Assembly (NCBI GenBank): GCA_014804605.1
Contig: JAAUZM010000006.1
Location: forward strand, 1 to 58,182
Reading direction: 5' to 3'
From: Lachnospiraceae bacterium
Lineage (GTDB): Bacteria; Bacillota; Clostridia; Lachnospirales; Lachnospiraceae
Length of the DNA stretch: 58,182 nucleotides
Part shown: positions 9,250 through 18,004 of the stretch, in pieces
Position numbering within the stretch: position 1 is the first letter of the stretch
Layout: each line of letters opens with the position of its first letter
Position numbers and translations under genes: made by a program
Notes under the pieces: model-generated
Databases searched by the model: none
The model's input: only the letters and a program-made list of their open reading frames with translations
Told to the model about the DNA's origin: nothing

Positions 9250-11026
9250 ATGACAGCAAATGAATTAAGAACAATGTACGTAAACTTTTTTAAAGAAAGG
9301 GGGCATAAGGAAATCGCGTCAGCATCACTTCTCCCGGAGAATGACCCGACGGTTTTGTTTACCACTGCAGGAATGCATCCATTGGTACCTTATTTACTGG
9401 GTGAGAAACATCCCGGAGGAAAAAGGCTTACAGACGTTCAGAAGTGTGTACGGACAGAAGATATAGATGAAGTAGGAGATGATACACATTGCACCTTTTT
9501 TGAAATGATGGGGAATTGGTCGTTAGGGGACTATTTTAAACAGGAATCCATTTCTATGAGTTTTGATTTTCTGACCAATTATCTTCATATTCCGTTGGAA
9601 AGACTGGCGGTGACGGTATTTGAAGGCGATGAATTGGTGTCGGCCGATGTGGAGGCGGAAGAAATTTGGAAGAGCTTTGGACTTAAAAGTGACCAGATTT
9701 TCCGATATGGAAGAGACAATAACTGGTGGGGACCGGCCGGACAGACAGGTCCTTGCGGACCGGACACTGAAATCTTCTACGATATGGACAAACCTAAATG
9801 TGGTCCGAATTGCGGACCGTCATGTAAATGCGGAAAATATGTTGAGATTTGGAATAATGTTTTCATGCAGTTCAATAAAGAGGCTGACGGTACTTTTACA
9901 GAGTTGAAGCAGAAAAATGTGGATACAGGAATGGGCTTGGAGCGTGTCTTGACTATTTTTAATGGGAAAACAAATGTGTACGATACAGAGTTGTTTATCC
10001 CTATTATGCAAACGCTTGAAGAAATTCTTGAAAAAGAAGGAAAAGCCATCCCTGAGCGAGATAAAAGAATTATTTGTGAACATACCAGAGCAATTACTTT
10101 TATTCTTGGTGATCCGATGAAGATTAGTCCGTCTAATACAGAGCAGGGTTATATTTTGAGAAGGCTGATTCGAAGAATTATCCGATTGTTCAAGAAGGCT
10201 GACATTAATGCAAATTACCTGTGTGAACTATCCGTAGTGATTATTGAACAATACGGGCTGGTTTACCCGGAACTTGAAGAAAATAGGAGAGTTTATTCTG
10301 GAACAGTTACAAAAAGAATATAATTTATTTTCAAAGACTTTGGATGAGGGGCTAAAGAAGGCAAACAGATACCTTGATAGTATAGAACAAGGCGGAATTC
10401 TTAGTGGTGAACTGGCATTCAAGTTGTATGATACTTTCGGGTTTCCCATTGAATTCACATCAGAACTGGCTTTGGAAAGAGGATATCAGGTGGATATGGC
10501 TGGATTCCGGCAGAAATTTGAGGAACACCAGAACAAATCCAGACAGGGAGCGGCAGGTAAGTTTGCAGGAGGTTTGGCAGATAATAATGAGCAGACAGCC
10601 AGGCTTCACACGGCAACACATTTGTTGAACGGAGCATTAAGAAAGGTTCTTGGGGATGAAGTGTTCCAGCGGGGTAGTAATATTACTTCTGAACGCTTAA
10701 GATTTGATTTTTCTTTCGGACGGAAAGTCACAAAGGAGGAATTGGAAAAAGTAGAAGCGATCGTAAATGAAGCTATCCGGAAAAAGATTGATGTCATTCT
10801 GGAAGAGATGACTCCTAAGAGAGCTTATGAAGAAGGAGCTATCGGTGTTTTTTCGGGGAAGTACGGTGAAATAGTAAAAGTGTACACAATCCCCGGATAC
10901 TCTAAAGAAATTTGTGGTGGTCCTCATGCTAAAAATACCGGAGAACTTGTTTCTTTTAAAATTAAAAAGGAAGAGGCATCCTCTGCCGGTGTCAGACGAA
11001 TCAAGGCTGTTATTAATGAGCATTAG
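9250..11026 (+). pseudogene. Alanyl-tRNA synthetase-like gene (catalytic and editing domains, no C-Ala), frameshifted
   Basis: ORF 9250-10323 (frame 1) continues as ORF 10244-11026 (frame 2). One extra base in the A4 run 10280-10283 restores ...[20 protein letters not shown]. Motifs [12 protein letters not shown] and [12 protein letters not shown]. Confidence 0.85.
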
Positions 11027-11208
11027 TTTTTGGGTGGGCGTGTTCGAACGGGTATCAGAGGGAAAGCTATCTGTATGTAAGATCACGTTTGGTGCTGAAC
11101 CGAAAGATTATGAGATATACGATTTCGTTCGGCTGTGGCAGCTGATGTGAAAGAAGCCGGTCGCAATCCTAAAAGGATACAGCAGGAAGCGAAGAAAGAG
11201 CATAGATA
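11027..11208 (+). pseudogene. Truncated YjdF/DUF2992-like remnant
   Basis: FWVGVFERVSEGKLSVCKITFGAEPKDYEIYDFV, then in another frame SAVAADVKEAGRNPKRIQQEAKKEHR-stop. Confidence 0.7.
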
Positions 11209-11336
11209 GGCGGCAAGTGCCGATTCCTTTTATTCTATTGGCACATAACCAGCCTTTTCTATGGTCTTCCACGATGGGATATTATCTTCCCGAATCATTC
11301 TTGAAATAGCCCGCCACATCACTACCCGCCGAAGTA

Positions 11337-11903
11337 TTATATATCACAAACCTTATAACAGAAATATGTTCCCGGAGTAATATTATCATCGTCATAATAT
11401 AGTAAACCCAGTTTATTAAACCTAAATGTCTGATGATAATCACTCTTTTTCAATTCATCATAAGCCCTTTGATATGATTCATAGTCTGCACCGCCAATAG
11501 CAAACGTCATATGAAAAACATAGTCATTGTCATGGTCTGCCGGACACGGTCCAAACATTTTATATAATTCTTCGTTTAACCTTTTCTGTGCACCTACAAG
11601 CTGCGGTGTCTCTTTTGCTCGCAAGCTCATACATCCGGATTCGACTCCGCCTAATACATTAGATGGGAATACATCCATATCCACAAATTCAATATCAAAT
11701 GGACAAAGTTCTTTTGCGAATCCATCAAAGAATGCTTCCATATTCTCTAAATCAGGAATCGCAAATGGCTGCTTTAAGGAAACATGCTGTGGCAGTCTTG
11801 CCATTTCAAACCCTGTCTTTCCATACCTATGTGCTTCCAACATCAATTTTCTACCATAATTCTCTGCATCGTTATCTGCAATTAAAACTATTGTTGCTTT
11901 CAT
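11337..11903 (-). CDS. 2H phosphoesterase / 2'-5' RNA ligase-like protein
   Basis: Two HxS/T motifs (QHVSLKQPF and FHMTFAIG); starts immediately after the thrS-like stop. Confidence 0.75.
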   Translation of the reverse strand: MKATIVLIADNDAENYGRKLMLEAHRYGKTGFEMARLPQHVSLKQPFAIPDLENMEAFFDGFAKELCPFDIEFVDMDVFPSNVLGGVESGCMSLRAKETPQLVGAQKRLNEELYKMFGPCPADHDNDYVFHMTFAIGGADYESYQRAYDELKKSDYHQTFRFNKLGLLYYDDDNITPGTYFCYKVCDI

Positions 11904-11904
11904 T

Positions 11905-13683
11905 TTATATCCTTGCTCCTTTCTCCCCACCCTTTACTAAATTGACCACTTGTTCAAGACTCATTTCTCCCATGTCCTGTTTATCAGGTTCTGCGTCCCT
12001 TTGCCTTACGGATACAGACATATTATTTTTCTCGTTTTCGCCTACGATAATCATATATGGCACCTTATCCATGCGTGCTTCACGGATCTTATATCCAAGC
12101 TTCTCACTTCTGGCATCCACTTCTACTCGGATATTATTTTCTTCCAAAGTGTCTACAACTTTCTTAGCATAATCATTATATTTATCTGAAACAGAAAGAA
12201 CCTTAACCTGTACAGGCGCAATCCACGCAGGAAATTTCCCCGCATAATGTTCTAGTAAAATACCAATAAAACGTTCTATCGAGCCAAATACAACTCTATG
12301 CAGCATAATTGGGCGATGCCTCTCTCCATCTGCCCCAATATAGTCAATATCGAATCTTTGCGGAAGCTGGAAATCAAGCTGTATCGTTCCACATTGCCAT
12401 GTTCTGCCTATGGAATCTTTTAGATGAAAATCAAGTTTCGGTCCATAGAATGCACCGTCGCCTTCATTTACTACATAAGACTTATCCATTCCCTGCACTG
12501 CTTTTTCTAATGCTTCCGTAGCAAGCTGCCAATCCTCATCACTTCCTATGGAATGTTCTGGTCTCGTTGATAATTCAATTTCATATGAAAAACCAAACTT
12601 CCGGTAAACTTCATCAATAAGACGCATAACACCTTGTATCTCATCCATCACCTGATCTTCCCGCATAATAATGTGAGCGTCATCCTGTGTAAATGAACGT
12701 ACTCTCATGAGACCGTGTAATGTTCCGGACTTTTCATTGCGATGCACCAGCCCTAATTCTCCCATTCGCATAGGGAGCTCCTTATATGATCTCGGTTCCA
12801 GTTTGTACACCAGCATTCCACCCGGACAACTCATTGGTTTGATTGCATAATCATCATCTTCAACCTTAAGAGAGTACATGGAATCTCCATAAAAGTCCCA
12901 ATGCCCAGATCTCTCCCAAAGACTTCTTTCCAACATAATGGGCGTAGAAATTTCAGCATATCCTTCTCTGCGATGGATTTTCCTCCAATAATCAATCAGT
13001 AGGTTCTTCAATATCATTCCCTTTGGCAGGAATACCGGTAATCCCGGTCCCTCATCAAAAATCGTAAATACTCCAAGTTCCTTTCCCAATTTTCTGTGGT
13101 CTCTTGCTTTTGCTTCTTCAACCATATGCAGATATTCATCCAATTGTGCCGCTTTTGGAAAAGATATACCATAGATTCTCGTAAGCATTTGTTTTTTTTC
13201 GTTGCCTCTCCAATAGGCTCCGGCCACTGACAATAGCTTGATTGCTTTAATCTGGCACACATTGGAAATATGTGGTCCTGCACAGAACTCTTCATATTCT
13301 CCCTGCTTATAGAAGCTAATTTGCTCTGCATCATTCAGTTCCTGGATCAGCTCAATTTTATAGTTTTCACCTGACTTCTCCATAAAGCTAAGAGCTTCTT
13401 CTTTTGACTTCTCATAGACTTGTAAGGAGAGAGACTCCTTTACAATCTTTCGCATTTCTGTTTCGATTGTCTTTAAATGTTCTTCTGAAAATGAAAATTC
13501 AAACTGAAAATCATAATAGAATCCATTTTCAATTGCCGGACCAATGGCACACTTTGTTTCCGGATATAAACGTTTTACGGCTTGTGCAAGCACATGTGCA
13601 CTCGTATGCCAAAATGCCTTTTTGCCCTCCTGTTCTTCAAAGTTTACTTCTGCCATTTCTCCATTTTTTAGTAGAACCTTCAT
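11905..13683 (-). CDS. thrS: Threonyl-tRNA synthetase, N-terminal TGS region reduced
   Basis: Motifs MSCPGGMLVYK, RMGELGLVHRNEKSGTLHGLMRVRSFTQDDAHI and HTSAHVLAQAVKRLYP; 592 aa. Confidence 0.93.
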   Translation of the reverse strand: MKVLLKNGEMAEVNFEEQEGKKAFWHTSAHVLAQAVKRLYPETKCAIGPAIENGFYYDFQFEFSFSEEHLKTIETEMRKIVKESLSLQVYEKSKEEALSFMEKSGENYKIELIQELNDAEQISFYKQGEYEEFCAGPHISNVCQIKAIKLLSVAGAYWRGNEKKQMLTRIYGISFPKAAQLDEYLHMVEEAKARDHRKLGKELGVFTIFDEGPGLPVFLPKGMILKNLLIDYWRKIHRREGYAEISTPIMLERSLWERSGHWDFYGDSMYSLKVEDDDYAIKPMSCPGGMLVYKLEPRSYKELPMRMGELGLVHRNEKSGTLHGLMRVRSFTQDDAHIIMREDQVMDEIQGVMRLIDEVYRKFGFSYEIELSTRPEHSIGSDEDWQLATEALEKAVQGMDKSYVVNEGDGAFYGPKLDFHLKDSIGRTWQCGTIQLDFQLPQRFDIDYIGADGERHRPIMLHRVVFGSIERFIGILLEHYAGKFPAWIAPVQVKVLSVSDKYNDYAKKVVDTLEENNIRVEVDARSEKLGYKIREARMDKVPYMIIVGENEKNNMSVSVRQRDAEPDKQDMGEMSLEQVVNLVKGGEKGARI

Positions 13684-13714
13684 AATTTGTTGCTCCTTTC
13701 TCTTTTAAGCCTTC

Positions 13715-14010
13715 ACTATTTGGCAACAACATAAGAAAAGCACCCATAAGACCATAATCCTATAGTCTTAAGGGTGCGCTCAGCACGGTTCCACCTTAAC
13801 TTTTCACTTCAGATTCTATCAAATCCTATCCTTTAACGCAGGCATACGGTAACACTTACTCATTTCGGCATTACAGCTCTGGAATGGTTTTCGTCTAATT
13901 TCCGCATAAATAGCTTCCACCAAGTGCTATTCTCTCTGGATGTTTCCAACTAAACTACTCTTTTCCGTCATCGCTTTTCTTATGTTATTGATGATAATCT
14001 ATCACAGCTC
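13715..14010 (-). promoter_or_regulatory. T-box leader with Thr (ACC) specifier
   Basis: Minus strand GACGAAA-ACC-ATTCCAGAGCTG (ACC at 13888-13886), T-box core AAGGTGGAACCGTG (TGGA at 13793-13790), terminator hairpin 13740-13777. Confidence 0.88.
13740..13777 (-). terminator. T-box-controlled intrinsic terminator
   Basis: GCACCCTTAAGAC...GTCTTATGGGTGCTTTTCTT on the minus strand. Confidence 0.85.
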
Positions 14011-14206
14011 CTTTATTTTGTCAATTCTCATATTAATCCCAATGGCACGATTTGGAGAGAAAGAAATAATTTCAAATGTAGATAGCTGATGCAAAGTAAA
14101 GAACCAGATTGAGGAAAGTGTGATTTTAGTATACAATATATCATAAAGAAAAGGTATGGCTTGGAAAATGAATTTTAATGCTCACGGTTAATCGGGGGAG
14201 ATACAA

Positions 14207-15838
14207 TTGGAGAAACGAGTTACAGGAATTTACGTTGCGGTATTAATAATAGGAATTGCATATGCTGTTTTCGCCGCATTTTCATTTCACAATAATGTAG
14301 ATATCAGAATGGTGAATAAGGAGTTTGCCATATGGGATGACCAGATGGAGATGAGGCAGGAAGGTGATGTGTATTATTACAGTCGGGTCTTACCTTTGGA
14401 GAATACGAATGAGAAGGTGATCGTATATAATACTGCACATATGTACTTAGAGGTATTCATTGATGGAAACAGAGTGTATGCACTTGGCGGGGAGAGGGAC
14501 AGGGCGGTTAAAACTACCGGCCATTATTGGAATGTAATTTCTCTGACAGAGAACGATGCCGGCAAAGAGATCATATTTCAAGTAACTCCGGTTTATCGTG
14601 ACGGCAAGCCGTCAGGAAATTTTTATTATGGCACATATAGGGAGATAGAATATAAAATTCTGGCAGGACGGCTGGTACGGCTTGTTTTGTCCGGAATAAT
14701 TGCACTGGCAGGCATTGTCATGTTGCTGTACGGTCTTTTGGTGGTAAAAAAAGGACAGGATGCGGAGGTCATTATACAGTTCGCTATATTTGCCATGATG
14801 CTGGGTGTCTGGTCTGCCAATGAGTCGGAGATACCGGATTGGATTTTTCCGGGCAGCATGATAATTGTATTTGTGACACATTTGATGTTGATGACCATGC
14901 TGATTCCGTTTCTGTTGTTTCTGCGTCATATGTACCATAAGGGGGAGAGTAAACTGTGGAGTTTTTGCTGCTACATTAACTGTGGGGTAATTGGCACGCG
15001 GCTTATTCTGCAGATCATGGGAATATATGATTTGCGGGAAACTTTGTTTTTGACACATATCTGCATCTTGTTGTTTGTGGCAGTTATTGTGGGAATGACC
15101 ATTCATGAAATTGTAATGAACGAGTTTACCGGTCTGGTTAAAATCAACAGTATCTGCGTGACGGTTATTTTAGTAAGTACCGTACTGGAATTGGTGCTAT
15201 ACCGATTCAGTAACAAGAGAATACCCTTGGGCAGTATTGGATTTTTCTTTTATATAGTAGTGATGGGAGTTGCAAATGTGCGAAGATCCCGCGAATTGAT
15301 GGAGCAGGCAAGGGAAAGTGCACTCTATCGCAAGCTTGCTTTTACAGATGAACTGACGGGGCTTTCGAACCGCACTGCTTTCAGGGAAGATCTGGAAAAG
15401 CGTATGGCACCGGACAAGTCAACCGGAGAGGAAAGGATACTGCCAACGGTTGTTTACATGTTTGATTTGAATGATTTGAAGAAATGTAACGATACATATG
15501 GTCACGACTATGGGGATCAGTATATTAAAATGGCGGCGGACACTTTAAAGAAAATTTTTGTTGAGGAAGGTAAATGTTACCGGATCGGCGGAGATGAGTT
15601 TTGTGCGTGGACGCCCTATACTTTTCAGGATGAAATCAATGAAAAATTGCAACTTTTACAGCAGCATATACAGGAACTGGACAACAAGGGATTTGTTGTG
15701 CCGGTCAGTGTTTCCGTGGGCTATGCAGTATATCAGGAAGGCGTGGATGACGGTGGTTTGTACAGCACGATGAAGCGGGCGGATGTCATGATGTATGAGA
15801 GGAAACAGGAATATAAGAGACGTAAATCAGGGACATGA
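14207..15838 (+). CDS. Diguanylate cyclase (GGDEF) with N-terminal 7TM-type sensor region
   Basis: RIGGDEFCAW and DELTGLSNRTAF; several TM helices. Start codon at 14207 is TTG. Confidence 0.92.
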   Translation: MEKRVTGIYVAVLIIGIAYAVFAAFSFHNNVDIRMVNKEFAIWDDQMEMRQEGDVYYYSRVLPLENTNEKVIVYNTAHMYLEVFIDGNRVYALGGERDRAVKTTGHYWNVISLTENDAGKEIIFQVTPVYRDGKPSGNFYYGTYREIEYKILAGRLVRLVLSGIIALAGIVMLLYGLLVVKKGQDAEVIIQFAIFAMMLGVWSANESEIPDWIFPGSMIIVFVTHLMLMTMLIPFLLFLRHMYHKGESKLWSFCCYINCGVIGTRLILQIMGIYDLRETLFLTHICILLFVAVIVGMTIHEIVMNEFTGLVKINSICVTVILVSTVLELVLYRFSNKRIPLGSIGFFFYIVVMGVANVRRSRELMEQARESALYRKLAFTDELTGLSNRTAFREDLEKRMAPDKSTGEERILPTVVYMFDLNDLKKCNDTYGHDYGDQYIKMAADTLKKIFVEEGKCYRIGGDEFCAWTPYTFQDEINEKLQLLQQHIQELDNKGFVVPVSVSVGYAVYQEGVDDGGLYSTMKRADVMMYERKQEYKRRKSGT

Positions 15839-15920
15839 TTTCGAAAAATGGTTCTACCGGTGACGGCAGTGTTGCCAGAATATGATTTAATTTAAATGAA
15901 AAAACAAGGAGGAGATTAAA

Positions 15921-16346
15921 GTGGATGATTTGATAAAAGTATTAGAATATGAAGGTATCGGATACCAGCCCATTTTGACATGCAGAGATTGGAGAGTCGC
16001 TATTTTAAATTATCATGAGGAACTTTTGCCGGAAAACATTAATAATTTTCAGCAGCATTCCTTAACGGATGAAGCATTTGTCCTGCTTAGGGGGCATTGT
16101 ATATTATTTGTGGCGGAAGATGAGTCACTTCAGAATATTCATGCCATAGAGATGGAGCCATATAAAACCTATGATGTGAAGAGAGGAACTTATCATACCC
16201 ATACGCTTACAGAAGATGCCATGGTTTTAATAGTAGAAGCGGATGATACATGCGACGACAATTCCCCGATCGTGCGTCCGAGCGCGGATGTTACCCGCAG
16301 GTTAATAGAGATGACAAAAGAAATAGAAAGTAAACGGAATAAGTAA
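15921..16346 (+). CDS. Cupin-like hypothetical protein
   Basis: KRGTYHTHTLTEDAMVLIVEADDT resembles a cupin core. Confidence 0.6.
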   Translation: MDDLIKVLEYEGIGYQPILTCRDWRVAILNYHEELLPENINNFQQHSLTDEAFVLLRGHCILFVAEDESLQNIHAIEMEPYKTYDVKRGTYHTHTLTEDAMVLIVEADDTCDDNSPIVRPSADVTRRLIEMTKEIESKRNK

Positions 16347-16550
16347 TAAATATATGACTAATACAGACATTCATGCGATAAGTGAATAGTTAAGAGTTAG
16401 CAATTCTTTGGCGATTGAGGAAAGTGAGAATTTGATTGAAGAAACAGCTTTTTTTTGTATATAATAATTTAGAAAGTCGCAAATAATGAGTGTTTGATAG
16501 AGAAGTGTCTTTTGGAAATAGATAGAAAATTTATAGGGGGATGTAATGTT

Positions 16551-16841
16551 ATGGTGACGACTGAATCCGTGACAATAAGAGTGCCGGTAGGTATGTCGAA
16601 ATATTTAAACTCTATGAACTCAGAAACGGAGCTTACCAGAAATGCGCTTTTGCTGTATCCGCATATATTAAATCGGACCATATCACATGGTGGGGCTGCA
16701 GAAATTTTGGGAATCAGAAAATCTGAGCTGATTGATATCTATGACAAATTAGGATATTCGTATTTGGATATGACAATGGATGAACTTGATTCAGAACTGG
16801 AAACCTTTAGGCAGCTGAAAAAAAAGGAGGCAACGGAATGA
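16551..16841 (+). CDS. UPF0175-like putative antitoxin
   Basis: VTIRVPVGMSKYL...ISHGGAAEILGIRKSELIDIYDKLGYSYLDM; overlaps the next gene by 4 nt. Confidence 0.8.
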   Translation: MVTTESVTIRVPVGMSKYLNSMNSETELTRNALLLYPHILNRTISHGGAAEILGIRKSELIDIYDKLGYSYLDMTMDELDSELETFRQLKKKEATE

Positions 16842-17332
16842 TTGTTGTATCAGATACAACACCATTGATATCGCTTCTCAAAATAGACCGCATAGGTTTG
16901 CTTGAAAAATTATTTGGACAGGTTCTGATACCCCAGGCAGTATTTGATGAATTAACCGCAGACGAACGTTTTAAGCTTGAAGCTGATCAGATTAGGCGAA
17001 AGCAGTTTATTATAGTTAAGACTGTACAAAATCCGGAATCGGCCAATATACTTAAAAGAGCAACCGGACTTGATCAGGGGGAGAGTGAGGCTATTATCTT
17101 GACGGATGAACTAAACGCGGATGTATTGCTTATGGATGAAGCAAAAGGAAGAGCGGTATCTTTTCAGATGGGCCTTAAGATTATGGGGACGATAGGTATA
17201 CTTATGGCGGGTTATGAAGAAAATGAACTGACAGCAGATGAAGTAACAAAGTGTGTTGACGGTTTACAAGCAGCAGGAAGGCATATTAGTCAGAAACATT
17301 ATCAAATGTTATTGGATAAGTTGATTGACTGA
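16838..17332 (+). CDS. PIN-like/DUF3368 putative toxin
   Basis: VVSDTTPLISLLKI...LDQGESEAIILTDELNADVLLMDEAKGR. Confidence 0.85.
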   Translation: MIVVSDTTPLISLLKIDRIGLLEKLFGQVLIPQAVFDELTADERFKLEADQIRRKQFIIVKTVQNPESANILKRATGLDQGESEAIILTDELNADVLLMDEAKGRAVSFQMGLKIMGTIGILMAGYEENELTADEVTKCVDGLQAAGRHISQKHYQMLLDKLID

Positions 17333-17383
17333 TTTTGGGATATAAAAGCGATAAATCAGAAATTACCGCGGAGGAAAACCACT

Positions 17384-17728
17384 ATGAAGAAAGTAAAGAT
17401 AACTGTGTTGAAAACAACTTTAGACAAAGAACTTGCAGAAGAGTATGGTGCTGAAGGACTTACCGCCTGTCCTATGATGAAGGCCGGGCAGGTATTTTAT
17501 GCAGATTATGCAAAACCTGACGGTTTGTGCGATGAAGCATGGAAGGCTATCTATCAGTATGTGTTTGCTTTGGCGCATGGAGCGGACCAATATGTTTTTT
17601 ATTATGGAGATTGGATCAGGAAACCGGGAGTTGCAATTTGTAGTTGCAACGATGGATTAAGACCTGTTATTTTCAAATTGGAAGCAACGGATGAGATGTC
17701 GGAAATAGATTATGTGCCTGTTAGATGA
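17384..17728 (+). CDS. TIGR04076-like small protein
   Basis: MKKVKITVLKTTLDKELAEEYG...CPMMKAGQVF...ICSCNDGLRPVIFKLEA. Confidence 0.7.
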   Translation: MKKVKITVLKTTLDKELAEEYGAEGLTACPMMKAGQVFYADYAKPDGLCDEAWKAIYQYVFALAHGADQYVFYYGDWIRKPGVAICSCNDGLRPVIFKLEATDEMSEIDYVPVR

Positions 17729-18004
17729 TATACATAGCAGATTGCCGGGCGTGGCACCGAAGTGGATTGTTTTGGCGTTGATGCCGTCACGGGTGAAGTT
17801 CTTAAACTTTCCTGTGACGGCAATGTTGTATTAAGGAGTGGAGCAGTTTGAAAGTCAATCTTGAGATTAACTTCGCTTCAATAAGGAACGGTGTTAGTCA
17901 GCTTCAGTCGGAAGTAGTCGTAGCCTTCCTCACTGTCTTTGTTTATGGATGATTTCTTGTATTTTATATAAAGCGGGTTACTGAATATAGAAGGTGATAA
18001 ACAA

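Noticed and set aside
14109-16430. Shared word ATTGAGGAAAGTG at about 14113 and 16416
   Set aside because: Too short and isolated to call a repeat family without a genome-wide search.
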